From Thalassospira lucentensis (GTDB lineage Bacteria; Pseudomonadota; Alphaproteobacteria; Rhodospirillales; Thalassospiraceae), in assembly GCF_011806425.1 (NCBI RefSeq), contig NZ_JAATOV010000001.1, forward strand, positions 992,001-1,056,000: a DNA stretch of 64,000 bases. Reading direction: 5' to 3'. This document shows positions 17,947 to 26,709 of the stretch, piece after piece (position 1 is the first letter of the stretch; each line of letters opens with the position of its first letter). The position numbers and the translations under genes are program-made. Below the pieces are notes generated by a model. That model saw nothing but the letters and a program-made list of their open reading frames with translations, was not told the DNA's origin and did not search any database.

Positions 17947-18627
17947 ATGCGTCAGTTACATCATTTTTGGCTATCGCCGTTTTCGCGCAAGGTGCGTTTG
18001 GCCTTGGCTGAGAAAAAGCTCGATTTCACTTTAAAGGCCGAGCCTGTCTGGGAACGGCGCGACGAATTCCTGTTGCTTAATCCTGCGGGCGAAGTGCCGG
18101 TGCTTCAGGATGAAGACGGCACGGTTTTATGTGACTCTGTCGTAATTTGCGAATATCTCGACGAGATTTATGCCGACGCAGACGTGCCAAAACTGTTTGG
18201 TGGCGATGCCAAAGAGCGGGCTGAAATTCGCCGCCTTGTCGCGTGGTTTGATGGCAAATTTAACCGCGAAGTCACCGACCATTTGCTGGGTGAAAAGCTG
18301 CTTAAACGCTTCTTTGCCACCGGCACACCCGATACCAAGGTTCTGCGTGCTGGGCGGACCAATGCGGCCTATCATCTTGATTATGTCGGGTGGTTGTTTG
18401 AACGGCGCAACTGGCTTGCCGGCGATCATTTGACCATGGCCGATTTGGCCGCGGCGGCGCAAATTTCGGTGATTGATTACATGGGTGATATCAATTGGTC
18501 GAAGCATCCGCGCGCCAAAGATTGGTATATGCGGGTGAAAAGCCGCCCCTCTATGCGCGATATTTTGACCGACCGGCAGGCCAGTTTCCCGCCCTCTGCG
18601 CATTATGCCGATCTGGATTTTGAATGA
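17947..18627 (+). CDS. Glutathione S-transferase family protein
   Basis: 226 residues with an N-terminal thioredoxin fold (HHFWLSPFSRKVRLALAEKK, NPAGEVPVLQDEDG with the cis-Pro, DSVVICEYLDE) and an all-helical C-terminal domain (WLAGDHLTMADLAAAAQISV). The Ser in SPFSRK is the probable catalytic residue. Substrate unknown. Its stop overlaps the start of the next methyltransferase by 4 bp (ATGA), so the two are translationally coupled. Confidence 0.88.
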   Translation: MRQLHHFWLSPFSRKVRLALAEKKLDFTLKAEPVWERRDEFLLLNPAGEVPVLQDEDGTVLCDSVVICEYLDEIYADADVPKLFGGDAKERAEIRRLVAWFDGKFNREVTDHLLGEKLLKRFFATGTPDTKVLRAGRTNAAYHLDYVGWLFERRNWLAGDHLTMADLAAAAQISVIDYMGDINWSKHPRAKDWYMRVKSRPSMRDILTDRQASFPPSAHYADLDFE

Positions 18628-19442
18628 CGCATTCATCTCAATCTGATGAATTCTACCCTGTCGGAGGGTTAAATACGGTCAGTTACGATCTTCGGGCTGA
18701 TCTTGATCGTAAAATTTTCGAAGATCCCATTCCATTCTATTCGGATTTGGCGCAGCGCCTTGTCGGGCCAACCGGCGACCCGGTTCTTGAGCTTGGCTGT
18801 GGGACGGGCCGTATTTCGGCGGCCATCGCCGAGAAAGGCATTCCGGTCGAAGGACTGGATTTGTCCAACGCGATGCTGGACCAAGCACGCGACAAATATC
18901 CCGACCTGACGTGGCACCATGGCAATATGTGCGACTTTGATCTGGGGCGGGAATTTGGCCTGATCATTATCCCGTTTCGTGGCCTGCAAGAAGTCACCGA
19001 TGCCGACGATCAACGTCGTGTGCTTGAACGGGCCTTTGCCCATCTGAAACCTGGTGGGGTTATCGCCCTTGATCTGATTGATCCGGATTTGCGCTATTGC
19101 CTGCCCGAAGGCGATCCAGAGGTGGTTGAGCTTCCGCTTCTTCCGATGCCAGAGGGCGTGGGGCAGCCCGGAAGCCATTTGCGTATTACCGCCATGGAAC
19201 GCACCAATGATCCACTGACCCAGCAATTTAAAGAGCATTGGCGGTTTGAGGAAATTGGCGCGGATGGCGCAACCCTTCGGCGCGAAGACGCCTGGCATTA
19301 TTTGCGCTGGGTGCATCGCAGTGAAATGCGGTTGATGTTGGAGCTATCCGGTTTCGTTTCGATAACGGAATTTTCTGATTTCAAAGGCAATCCGCCGCGA
19401 TATGCCACCAATCAGGTCTGGATCGCAAAACGGCCGGACTGA
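18624..19442 (+). CDS. Class I SAM-dependent methyltransferase
   Basis: 272 residues with motif I VLELGCGTGRISAAIAEKG near residue 55, the acidic strand VEGLDLSNAMLDQARDKYP, and the post-I segment GLIIIPFRGLQEV. Typical Methyltransf_25-like fold. Target unknown; small-molecule acceptors are likely for this type. Overlaps the GST gene by 4 bp, suggesting linked roles, perhaps in detoxification. Confidence 0.85.
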   Translation: MTHSSQSDEFYPVGGLNTVSYDLRADLDRKIFEDPIPFYSDLAQRLVGPTGDPVLELGCGTGRISAAIAEKGIPVEGLDLSNAMLDQARDKYPDLTWHHGNMCDFDLGREFGLIIIPFRGLQEVTDADDQRRVLERAFAHLKPGGVIALDLIDPDLRYCLPEGDPEVVELPLLPMPEGVGQPGSHLRITAMERTNDPLTQQFKEHWRFEEIGADGATLRREDAWHYLRWVHRSEMRLMLELSGFVSITEFSDFKGNPPRYATNQVWIAKRPD

Positions 19443-19457
19443 CAAGCCCGGCCGTTT
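19428..19457. terminator. Bidirectional terminator between the methyltransferase and pstS-like genes
   Basis: Ten-base-pair stem AAACGGCCGG/CCGGCCGTTT with a 10-nt loop. It overlaps the 3' end of the methyltransferase gene and lies 24 bp from the convergent pstS-like stop. Confidence 0.7.
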
Positions 19458-19480
19458 CAAATCACGCGATTATATTAGGC

Positions 19481-20512
19481 TTATTTGCCAGAAAACTTTG
19501 CTGCTTCGGCGTGGGTTTCTTGGCGTTCAGCGGCGGTTAGTGGCACAAGGCCGTTATCGGCCAAAAGTCCTTCTTCGCCAATCACCGCGTCCGACACATA
19601 GGTCGATACAAAATCGGCCAAGGATTGGACAAGCTGCTGGTGATCGTCCTTTACATACAGATAAAGCGGACGTGAACCGGGATAGCTGCCTTCAAGGATG
19701 GTGTCGTAATTTGGTTTGACGCCGTTAATCGGCACACCTTGTAGACGGTCGCGGTTGCGATCAAGATTGTTAAAGCCCATCACGCCATAGGATGTTGGGT
19801 CTTTTTCGAGCTTGCTAATGACAAGACGGTCATTTTCGCCAGCTTGGATATAGGCACCGTCTTCGCGCAACGTCCGGCATAGAAGGCGGAAGCTGTCCTG
19901 GTCGGTGTTTTCAAGGTTGGCAATATCGGAAAAGGTTGCGCAACCTTTATCAAGCAACAGCTGCCCCATCAAATCGCGTGTGCCCGATGTTGGCGGCGGA
20001 CCATATACGCGAATTTTCAAATCCGGCAGGGACGGGTCAATATCGGACCATTTTACGTTGGGGTTTGGCACACTGGCCCCATTGACCGGAACCGTGCGCG
20101 CAAGGGCCAAGTAAAGCTGACGCGCGGTGAGTGCCATTCCCGGTGCTTCGTGCGATCCCAACAAAACAATCCCGTCATAGCCGATTTTGATTTCGCTGAT
20201 ATTGCGCACGGAATTGGCGGCACAAATTGCGGTTTCTGACCCGGTGATTTGGCGCGATGCATCGACGATATCGGGATATTGTTCCCCGATGCCGCCACAA
20301 AACAGCTTAAATCCGCCGCCTGAACCGGTGCTTTCAACCACGGGGGCGGGGGATCCGGTTGTCTTGGCGAAATATTCGGCAACCTTGGTGGTCAGCGGAA
20401 AAATCGTTGATGATCCGACAATACGGACCTGATCGCGTGCCTGTGCCACAGACGCGGCAGAGACAAGTGCGATAGATGCAGTAAAAGCAGTAATGGCAAG
20501 CGTACGACGCAT
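19481..20512 (-). CDS. pstS: PstS-like phosphate-binding periplasmic protein
   Basis: 343 residues with a signal peptide (MRRTLAITAFTASIALVSA, cleavage near AQA-RD) and the phosphate-binding signature VGSSTIFPLTTKVAEYFA, then VVESTGSGGGFKLFCGG. Member of the PstS-like high-affinity phosphate family. No pstCAB, phoU or phoB is beside it, so it may be an orphan receptor or act with a transporter elsewhere. The ATG at 20512 has GGGGG seven bases upstream; an in-frame TTG is four codons earlier. Confidence 0.85.
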   Translation of the reverse strand: MRRTLAITAFTASIALVSAASVAQARDQVRIVGSSTIFPLTTKVAEYFAKTTGSPAPVVESTGSGGGFKLFCGGIGEQYPDIVDASRQITGSETAICAANSVRNISEIKIGYDGIVLLGSHEAPGMALTARQLYLALARTVPVNGASVPNPNVKWSDIDPSLPDLKIRVYGPPPTSGTRDLMGQLLLDKGCATFSDIANLENTDQDSFRLLCRTLREDGAYIQAGENDRLVISKLEKDPTSYGVMGFNNLDRNRDRLQGVPINGVKPNYDTILEGSYPGSRPLYLYVKDDHQQLVQSLADFVSTYVSDAVIGEEGLLADNGLVPLTAAERQETHAEAAKFSGK

Positions 20513-20543
20513 TGCGGCCCCCAAATTTTCCCGGTCACCCGGC

Positions 20544-20575
20544 CATGGTTCGGCGGACTGTCATGCCGAACCATG
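20544..20575 (-). terminator. Hairpin between the TPR gene and pstS-like gene
   Basis: Eleven-base-pair stem CATGGTTCGGC/GCCGAACCATG with a 10-nt loop, between the stop of the TPR gene and the start of pstS. There is no T run, so it may be an attenuator or processing structure rather than a strong terminator. Confidence 0.55.
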
Positions 20576-20603
20576 TAAAAGATAAAATCAAACCGCAGCG
20601 AGC

Positions 20604-21407
20604 CTATTCTGACTCGGTGCGAACATCCATCTTCTCTATATTCGCTTTTGCGGCATCAGCGACAGGGGTTCCATTTGAATTTTCTATGACAGTCATCCAA
20701 TCACGGCGTGCCTTGTCATTATCGCCAGCAATGCGATGCAGGTTGCCCCGTTCAAACAGCGCCTGCATATTGTCTGGATCCTTCGACAAAACATTGTCGA
20801 TATCGGTCATTGCCAAATCGTAACTTTTAAGCATGCGCCACGCGGTCGCGCGGTAAATCAGGGCATCGATCTGATCGGGCTCAAGATCAAGCGCCTTGTT
20901 CAAATCATCAATTGATTCCCAATACTGGCCGGCCATGCCCAGAACCATCGCCCGGTCGATCCAAAGTTGCGGATCGTTTTTAACAATCTCAAGTGCGCGG
21001 GTCTGATCGCGCCACGCAAATTCAAGATTGCTGGCCATCATCCATGCTTGCCCGGCCTGCGAAAGCATCCCGGCAACCACATGTGGCTCGGCGGTGCTGT
21101 CTTTGGCCAGCGCGTCAAGACGGGTTGCGGCTTCTTTATATTTACCAAGCGAGATCAACGATACAGCCACACAGTGGCGCGCCGGTTCCCCGCCGCCCAT
21201 ATCGCGCCATTCAATGGCACTTTCAAACCCGTCTTCGGGGCGTAGCTGGGCCAGTTTCAGGCAATCTTTATATTGCTGGGCTTCTTCGGTGGTCATGCCT
21301 TTTGTGCTTTGGGCAAAGCTGTTTGGCGCATACCCAATCGCGATCATCCCCGCCAGTAAAAGCGGGCAGGCGTGTTTCACAAAGTTGCTGGTCGCGCGGC
21401 GTGCCAT
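20604..21407 (-). CDS. Secreted tetratricopeptide-repeat protein
   Basis: 267 residues with a signal peptide (MARRATSNFVKHACPLLLAG, cleavage near SFA-QS). Several TPR units follow, the clearest being WIDRAMVLGMAGQYWESIDD, DLEPDQIDALIYRATAWRML and KDPDNMQALFERGNLHRIAG. Likely a periplasmic scaffold. Upstream of the pstS-like gene, 91 bp apart, same strand. The ATG at 21407 is chosen because it starts the signal peptide and has AAGGGAG upstream. Confidence 0.82.
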   Translation of the reverse strand: MARRATSNFVKHACPLLLAGMIAIGYAPNSFAQSTKGMTTEEAQQYKDCLKLAQLRPEDGFESAIEWRDMGGGEPARHCVAVSLISLGKYKEAATRLDALAKDSTAEPHVVAGMLSQAGQAWMMASNLEFAWRDQTRALEIVKNDPQLWIDRAMVLGMAGQYWESIDDLNKALDLEPDQIDALIYRATAWRMLKSYDLAMTDIDNVLSKDPDNMQALFERGNLHRIAGDNDKARRDWMTVIENSNGTPVADAAKANIEKMDVRTESE

Positions 21408-21695
21408 GGTAAAAGAAGCTCCCTTTCTGTAAACGTCGTGCGGATGGAGCATAGGCGATGAAACCCAATGCAGACCATGCCAGAATGTTTGATTGTGCAA
21501 AAAACATCATGAAAACGGCAAGATAATGATGGTGTTTATTCTATTGCTGGTACGTGCCGCCGTATCCTTGCCTAAGGAAAGGTTTTGTCTGGCGTGGTTA
21601 AGGTCGTTACTGTGCGCCCATGTTGACGACATGATTTAAGTGGCAAATCGATAAAGTCGCCAAACGACCAAGTGATGACAGACCCTAGGGGTAGT

Positions 21696-22586
21696 ATGAC
21701 CAATAAGCTGTTTTGTTTCGGGATAGGGTTTTCCGCGCGCCTTGTTGCCGACCAGTTGGCGGCGGATGGCTGGCAAATTGCGGGCACTACTCGCACCGCA
21801 GAAAAGGCCGAACGTCTTGAGCAACAGGGGTATGAAGCCGTCCTGTTTGACGACAATCATCCGATCAAAGACATCAAAGCGGCCCTTAATGGCGTGACCC
21901 ATGTTCTGATTTCCACCCCACCCGGCGGCGATGGCGATCCGGTCATCAAGCATCATGGCGTCGATTTGGCAGCCCTGCCTGAAGGTACCTGGATCGGATA
22001 TTTATCGACAACCGGGGTTTACGGCGATCGCGATGGCGGCGAAGTCACCGAAGATGATGCATTGATGCCAACGGGCAAACGCGGGCGCAGGCGGGTTGCC
22101 GCCGAAAAGGCGTGGTTTGATTTGGGCCAGCGCCATGGTTTGTGTGTGCAAAGTTTCCGGCTGGCTGGGATTTACGGCCCGGGGCGCAATGCGCTTGAAA
22201 CCGTGAAATCGGGTCGGGCGCGCCGGATTGTGAAACCAGGGCAGGTGTTTTCACGCATTCATGTGCATGACATCGCCCAGACCGTTCTGGCATCGATTAA
22301 GCACCCCAATTGCGGTGCGGCCTATAACGTGTGCGATGATGATGCCGCCCCGCCACAGGATGTGATTGCCCATGCCTGTGGATTGCTGGGTGTTGATCCC
22401 CCGCCTTTGCAGGATTTTGCCACGGCAAAGCTAAGCCCAATGGCGGCAAGCTTTTACGAAGATAACAAGCGCGTTATAAATACCCGGATAAAGCAAGAAT
22501 TGGGTGTTAAACTGCGTTACCCGGATTATCAAGCCGGTCTTTTGGCGCTTTATGATGAAATGAACGACCGAAAAGACCGCCAATGA
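21696..22586 (+). CDS. NAD(P)-dependent epimerase/dehydratase-like protein (YeeZ type)
   Basis: 296 residues. Begins KLFCFGIGFSARLVADQL with a glycine-rich dinucleotide loop (GIGFSA, the GxGxxA form), followed by GTTRTAEKAERLEQQGYE. WIGYLSTTGVYGDRDGGEVT corresponds to the SDR active-site Ser/Tyr region, and SFRLAGIYGPGRNALE and FSRIHVHDIAQTV are typical of extended SDR proteins. Substrate unknown. Monocistronic by spacing. Confidence 0.8.
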   Translation: MTNKLFCFGIGFSARLVADQLAADGWQIAGTTRTAEKAERLEQQGYEAVLFDDNHPIKDIKAALNGVTHVLISTPPGGDGDPVIKHHGVDLAALPEGTWIGYLSTTGVYGDRDGGEVTEDDALMPTGKRGRRRVAAEKAWFDLGQRHGLCVQSFRLAGIYGPGRNALETVKSGRARRIVKPGQVFSRIHVHDIAQTVLASIKHPNCGAAYNVCDDDAAPPQDVIAHACGLLGVDPPPLQDFATAKLSPMAASFYEDNKRVINTRIKQELGVKLRYPDYQAGLLALYDEMNDRKDRQ

Positions 22587-22647
22587 CGGCGTTGATTAAC
22601 AAAAGCGCATTGTTGACGCGTGTTTCGCGTCGTATATAACCCAAGGG

Positions 22648-22700
22648 CCTGTGGATATTCATATCGTCCCATGTGTTGGTGCAGTATGAATATCCACAGG
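22648..22700. repeat. Perfect inverted repeat with 16-bp arms
   Basis: CCTGTGGATATTCATA (22648-22663) is exactly reverse-complementary to TATGAATATCCACAGG (22685-22700), with a 21-nt spacer. No T run follows either way, so it is not a standard terminator. Each arm contains ATATCCACA, one base from the DnaA box TTATCCACA. It lies 62 bp after the YeeZ-like stop and about 110 bp before the NDUFA9-like start. Confidence 0.85.
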
Positions 22701-22808
22701 AAAGCATTCTGATCGGGCCGGTCGCCATAGCCGGCTTTGAAGGCATCTAGCGCTGGTATGGTTGTGCGGTATCCCGCGCGCAGAATGATCAGCAAGGAGA
22801 GAGCAAGC

Positions 22809-23816
22809 ATGGATCGTCGTATCGTAACCGTCTTTGGCGGTACCGGATTTGTCGGACGTCACATCGTCAAGCGTCTGCTTGAGCGTGATTTTATCGTTCG
22901 CGTTCCGACGCGCAGCTTTGAGCGTGTTAAGAAACTCAAACCCATGGGCTATTTGGGCCAGGTGGTTCCGGTTTATTGCGATGTGCGCAATGAAGACTCG
23001 ATCAAAGACGTGATTGAGGGCTCCGAAGCCGTGATCAATCTGTTGGGCATTTTGTATGAACGGGGCAAAAACAATTTCCTGAACGTTCATGTCAAAGCCG
23101 CCGAGCGCATTGCCAAAGAAGCCAAAGCTTGCGGTGTTAAAACGCTTTTGCATATGTCGGCACTTGGTGTGGATAAAAACACCAGCGCAAATTACGCGAC
23201 GTCGAAACTGGCCGGTGAAAAGGCTGTTCGCGATGCGTTTGCCGATGCGGTTATTTTCCGTCCGTCGGTCATCTTTGGCCCGAATGACAATTTCCTTAAT
23301 ACGTTTGCCTCAATGGCCCGCTATTCACCGGTTCTGCCGGTTATTGGTGCGCCGGGCCTGCCGAAGGTTGATCTGGGCGAAGGCAAGGTTGATTTGCTGG
23401 GCGAAGGTGGTCCGAAATTCCAGCCGGCCTATGTCGGCGACGTGGCAGAGGCATTCGTTACCGCATTGGTCGAAGGCAAGTCCGCAGGTAAAAACTATGA
23501 ACTGGGTGGGCCGGAAGTCTATTCGTTCATGGCGCTTCTGCGCGATATGCTGCACATCACCCGTCAGCGCGCAATTTTGGTGCCGGTCCCGTTCTGGTTG
23601 GCCTCAATTCAGGCATTCTTCCTGCAGTTCCTGCCGGTGCCGCCATTGACCCCGGATCAGGTTCGCCTGTTGAAAACCGACAATGTCGTATCTGAGGGCA
23701 CCGATGGTTTCGCCGAGCTTGGCATTAAGCCAAATAGCCTTGAGGCAATTGCCCCGACCTATTTGAAACGCTTCTGCCCGCCGCGCAAATCGGGCGAATT
23801 CCGCCGCTTCGTATAA
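22809..23816 (+). CDS. Complex I NDUFA9-subunit-like NAD(P)-binding protein
   Basis: 335-residue atypical SDR of the NDUFA9 type, associated with respiratory complex I in mitochondria and found in many alphaproteobacteria. Nucleotide loop VFGGTGFVGRHIVKRLLERD at residue 8, NLLGILYERGKNNF, ATSKLAGEKAVRDAF, and RPSVIFGPNDNFLN. The active-site Tyr is in NYATSK. SD AAGGAG is 12 bases before the ATG at 22809. A rho-independent terminator follows directly. Confidence 0.88.
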   Translation: MDRRIVTVFGGTGFVGRHIVKRLLERDFIVRVPTRSFERVKKLKPMGYLGQVVPVYCDVRNEDSIKDVIEGSEAVINLLGILYERGKNNFLNVHVKAAERIAKEAKACGVKTLLHMSALGVDKNTSANYATSKLAGEKAVRDAFADAVIFRPSVIFGPNDNFLNTFASMARYSPVLPVIGAPGLPKVDLGEGKVDLLGEGGPKFQPAYVGDVAEAFVTALVEGKSAGKNYELGGPEVYSFMALLRDMLHITRQRAILVPVPFWLASIQAFFLQFLPVPPLTPDQVRLLKTDNVVSEGTDGFAELGIKPNSLEAIAPTYLKRFCPPRKSGEFRRFV

Positions 23817-23852
23817 GCTGCGCGATACAGATTACCCCATAAGGGGATTAAA

Positions 23853-23885
23853 GCCGGTCGGAACACAGGTTCCGGCCGGTTTTTT
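23853..23885 (+). terminator. Rho-independent terminator of the NDUFA9-like gene
   Basis: Stem GCCGGTCGGAAC/GTTCCGGCCGG (one G-T type mismatch) followed by TTTTTT, 37 bp after the stop codon. Confidence 0.85.
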
Positions 23886-23921
23886 ATTGCCATGAAGCGA
23901 TAGGTTGAAAGCGTGATTGCC

Positions 23922-24599
23922 TTATCGGTCGCTAATGCCCAAGGCGCGACCGCGCGCATTTTCAAGATGCTGGCGCAGGCAGTCGGCGGCCAATTCCGGA
24001 TCACGTTTTTCAAAGGCCGCGATGATGGCCAAATGATCGTTCATCACCGTTTGCAGCAGTTTGTCGGTTAAACGGAACCGTTCTTGTCGGATCAGGCGGA
24101 TCTTGACGGAGTTGACCTTGTAAATCTTGGCGATGATTTCGTTATCCAGCGCATCGATGATCTGATCATGCAGGGACCAGTCAACATTCTGTGCATGTTC
24201 AAGCAACTCAGGCGTGATGCCGTTTGCCGCCGATTTCAAAACGTCTTCATGTTCTTTGCGCAGTTTTGCAATGGTCTCGTCACTGGCCTGACGGGTGAAC
24301 AATCGGGCCGCTTCAAGTTCCAGGAAAAAGCGCAGCTGAAACGCATTGCGCACAAGATCAAGATCAATGTGGGCAATCTGCATCCCGCGTTGAGGCACGG
24401 TGGTGATCAGACCATCGGTCTCAAGACGCGGGATCAGTTCGCGAATGGCACTGAGCGGTATGCCGGTAATTTCGACCAACTCACGCTGCGAGATAAACTG
24501 CCCCGGATGAATGGCGCGCGACAACAGATGCTCGGTAAAGCTGTCATAGGCTTCGCTGCGCTTGCTGTGTCGGGTTGGCGACCGCTTGGTGTCATTCAT
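23922..24599 (-). CDS. GntR-family regulator (FCD domain)
   Basis: 225 residues. N-terminal winged helix (residues 15-80: GQFISQRELVEITGIPLSAI, then RLETDGLITTVPQRGMQI) and a C-terminal all-helical FCD ligand-binding domain. Its start overlaps the stop of the DapA-like gene by one base (TAATG), so they are one operon. It probably represses the divergent TRAP operon and its own operon via the palindrome at 25566-25579. Confidence 0.9.
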   Translation of the reverse strand: MNDTKRSPTRHSKRSEAYDSFTEHLLSRAIHPGQFISQRELVEITGIPLSAIRELIPRLETDGLITTVPQRGMQIAHIDLDLVRNAFQLRFFLELEAARLFTRQASDETIAKLRKEHEDVLKSAANGITPELLEHAQNVDWSLHDQIIDALDNEIIAKIYKVNSVKIRLIRQERFRLTDKLLQTVMNDHLAIIAAFEKRDPELAADCLRQHLENARGRALGISDR

Positions 24600-25498
24600 T
24601 AATTGGTTCCGGGTTTAAACAGGCTGTCATAGGTTGTTGCCAGTAACTCATACTGCGCCTGATCAAGTTCGACAAGCGGGGGGCGAACGCGCCGCCATGC
24701 GGGCGTGTCGGTGATGTGGGCCAGCAAAGTTTTAATCGCCGGGGTCACCGGATGCGCCAAAATCGCATTTACAAACGGTGTCAGGTTTTTATCAGGTGCT
24801 TCGCCGTCCAAAAGCGGCGTCAAAAGACCGGGTGTCAGGTTGGCGACACCGCTGATTGCGCCAGATGCGCCGCGTTTGATGGCTTCGCCGAGCAGGCGTT
24901 CATCGCCAATCAGGATATGGTGCTTGTCTGAAAAACGCGTCAGCAGGATTTTGGCATTTTCCCAGTCGCCCGATGAATCTTTGACGCCGGCAATCATGCC
25001 CGGATGGGCGTTGATAATCTGTCCGACCACATCGGGGGTGATCGGGGCGGCGGTTACCTGTGGGATGTGATACAAAATCACCTTAAGGTTTGTATCGGCA
25101 ATCGCGGTAAGAAATTGATCAAACCAGGTCACCAGTCCTGCATCGCTGCCGTCTTTGAAATAATAGGGCGGGGCGACCAGCACATATTTGCCGCCAAGTG
25201 CCGATACTTTTTGCGCGGCATCAACGGCATCGGGCAGGGCCGATTGCAAAATACCAAACACAATTTTCGTTGGATCAATCGATGCGGTGGTCAGCGCCTT
25301 AAAGGCAGAAATCATTTCATCGACTGATAAAGACGGCCCTTCACCGGTGGTTCCGCCAAGGGTCACAGATGAACATCCCTGATCCAGCACGGATTTGACA
25401 TGCGCGGTTAAAAGATCGGTATCGATCGCCCCCGTATCGGTAAACGGTGTGGTAATGGCGGATGAAATCCCAAATTTTTCGGTTCTGGTGACGGTCAT
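24599..25498 (-). CDS. DapA-family aldolase/lyase
   Basis: 299 residues of the class I aldolase DHDPS/N-acetylneuraminate lyase superfamily. GGTTGEGPSLSVDEM holds the substrate carboxylate loop, VILYHIPQVTAAP the catalytic Tyr, and GMIAGVKDSSGDW the Schiff-base Lys. With a GntR regulator and divergent TRAP transporter it is more likely catabolic (a 2-keto-3-deoxy sugar acid or similar lyase) than the lysine-pathway DapA. The ATG at 25498 has AGGAAG at the right distance. An in-frame ATG 18 codons upstream overlaps the operator side. Confidence 0.85.
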   Translation of the reverse strand: MTVTRTEKFGISSAITTPFTDTGAIDTDLLTAHVKSVLDQGCSSVTLGGTTGEGPSLSVDEMISAFKALTTASIDPTKIVFGILQSALPDAVDAAQKVSALGGKYVLVAPPYYFKDGSDAGLVTWFDQFLTAIADTNLKVILYHIPQVTAAPITPDVVGQIINAHPGMIAGVKDSSGDWENAKILLTRFSDKHHILIGDERLLGEAIKRGASGAISGVANLTPGLLTPLLDGEAPDKNLTPFVNAILAHPVTPAIKTLLAHITDTPAWRRVRPPLVELDQAQYELLATTYDSLFKPGTN

Positions 25499-25552
25499 TG
25501 AAGCTTCCTGATTGGGGCCGTTGGTGGCGGCATTTTGGCTGTTTGTAATCAA

Positions 25553-25602
25553 TTAGTTGTGTAGCACTAACATGTTAGTTATACAATAGGTATCGTGTTA
25601 GT
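25553..25602. promoter_or_regulatory. Palindromic operator, probable GntR binding site
   Basis: ACTAACATGTTAGT at 25566-25579 is a perfect 14-bp palindrome between the divergent DapA-like and TRAP genes. Flanking TTGTGTA/TATACAA extends it imperfectly. Half-sites TTAGT (25553-25557) and TGTTAGT (25596-25602) flank it. GntR/FCD proteins typically bind such sites in the shared promoter. Confidence 0.7.
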
Positions 25603-25691
25603 ACAGATGTGTTGATTCTCATCCGTCAACCGATCAAGAATAAGAACGATAACTTAGAAAATCAGTTATTTACCCGTCAGGGAGGAAACCA

Positions 25692-26702
25692 ATGACAATG
25701 TTACGAACAGGGCGCAGCCTTGTGAAATTTGCATCCGCAGCCCTTTGCACGCTTGCGCTTAGCGCGACATCGGCCTTTGCGGCGGATGCGGTAAAGCTGC
25801 GTATTTCAAGCCCGGCGGTAGAGTCTGATTGGCATGCCAAAATGCTGACCGTTTTCAAAGACGAGTTGGCCAAAACCGCCCCTGGCGAGTTCGATGTTGA
25901 AATTCATCTCAATGCCAGCCTGTTCAAACAAGGAACAGAGCCCGCCGCGATGCAGCGTGGCAACCTTGATATGGCGATGATTTCCGCCCAGGACATTGCC
26001 AAACAGATTCCGGAATGGTCGGTCTTTACGGCAGGCTATTTGATCCGCGACCCGGACCATCAGAAAAAAGTATTCAACGGCGAAATCGGCCAGAAATTCT
26101 ATGACATGGTCGCCGACGATATGAACATCGAAATTCTTGATGTTGGCTATTTGGGGACGCGTGAACTTAACCTTGCCACGGACAAGAAAGTTACCACTCC
26201 GGATGACCTTGAAGGTGTGAAATTGCGCATGCCGGGGTCTGATGCGTGGCTGTTCCTTGGCAACGCATTGGGTGCGGATGCCACCCCGCTTGCCTTTGGT
26301 GAAGTTTACACCGGCCTTCAAACAGGAACCATTGACGGACAGGACAATCCGCTTCCGACCGTGAAGGCGGTGAAGTTTTACGAAGTCACCAATCAGATCG
26401 TTCTGACGGATCATTTGGTGGATGCAATTTTCCTGTCGATGGCCAAAGATACCTATGACGATCTGACCGAAGAGCAGCAGAAAAAAGTCAAGGACGCCGC
26501 AGCCGTTGCCACGGCCTATAACAACAAAATGCGCATTGCCGATGAAAAGTCGCTGATCGACTTCTTTAAAGGTGAGGGCCTTAAAGTTTATGCGCCTGAT
26601 GTTGCGGCCTTCCGTACCAAAGTCCAGAACGCCTATCTTGAAAGCGATTTTGCCGAAGATTGGCCAGAAGGCATCGTTGAACAGATCAACGCGGTAAAGT
26701 GA
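25692..26702 (+). CDS. dctP: TRAP transporter substrate-binding protein (DctP family)
   Basis: 336 residues with a signal peptide (MTMLRTGRSLVKFASAALC, cleavage near AFA-AD). DctP features are HWHAK-type start (SDWHAKMLTVFKDEL), RGNLDMAMISAQDIA, the Arg-containing specificity segment GVKLRMPGSDAWL, and the FGEVYTGLQTGTIDGQDNPL motif, typical of organic-acid receptors. SD GGAGG is six bases before the ATG. First gene of a dctPQM operon. Confidence 0.92.
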   Translation: MTMLRTGRSLVKFASAALCTLALSATSAFAADAVKLRISSPAVESDWHAKMLTVFKDELAKTAPGEFDVEIHLNASLFKQGTEPAAMQRGNLDMAMISAQDIAKQIPEWSVFTAGYLIRDPDHQKKVFNGEIGQKFYDMVADDMNIEILDVGYLGTRELNLATDKKVTTPDDLEGVKLRMPGSDAWLFLGNALGADATPLAFGEVYTGLQTGTIDGQDNPLPTVKAVKFYEVTNQIVLTDHLVDAIFLSMAKDTYDDLTEEQQKKVKDAAAVATAYNNKMRIADEKSLIDFFKGEGLKVYAPDVAAFRTKVQNAYLESDFAEDWPEGIVEQINAVK

Positions 26703-26709
26703 TTTATCT

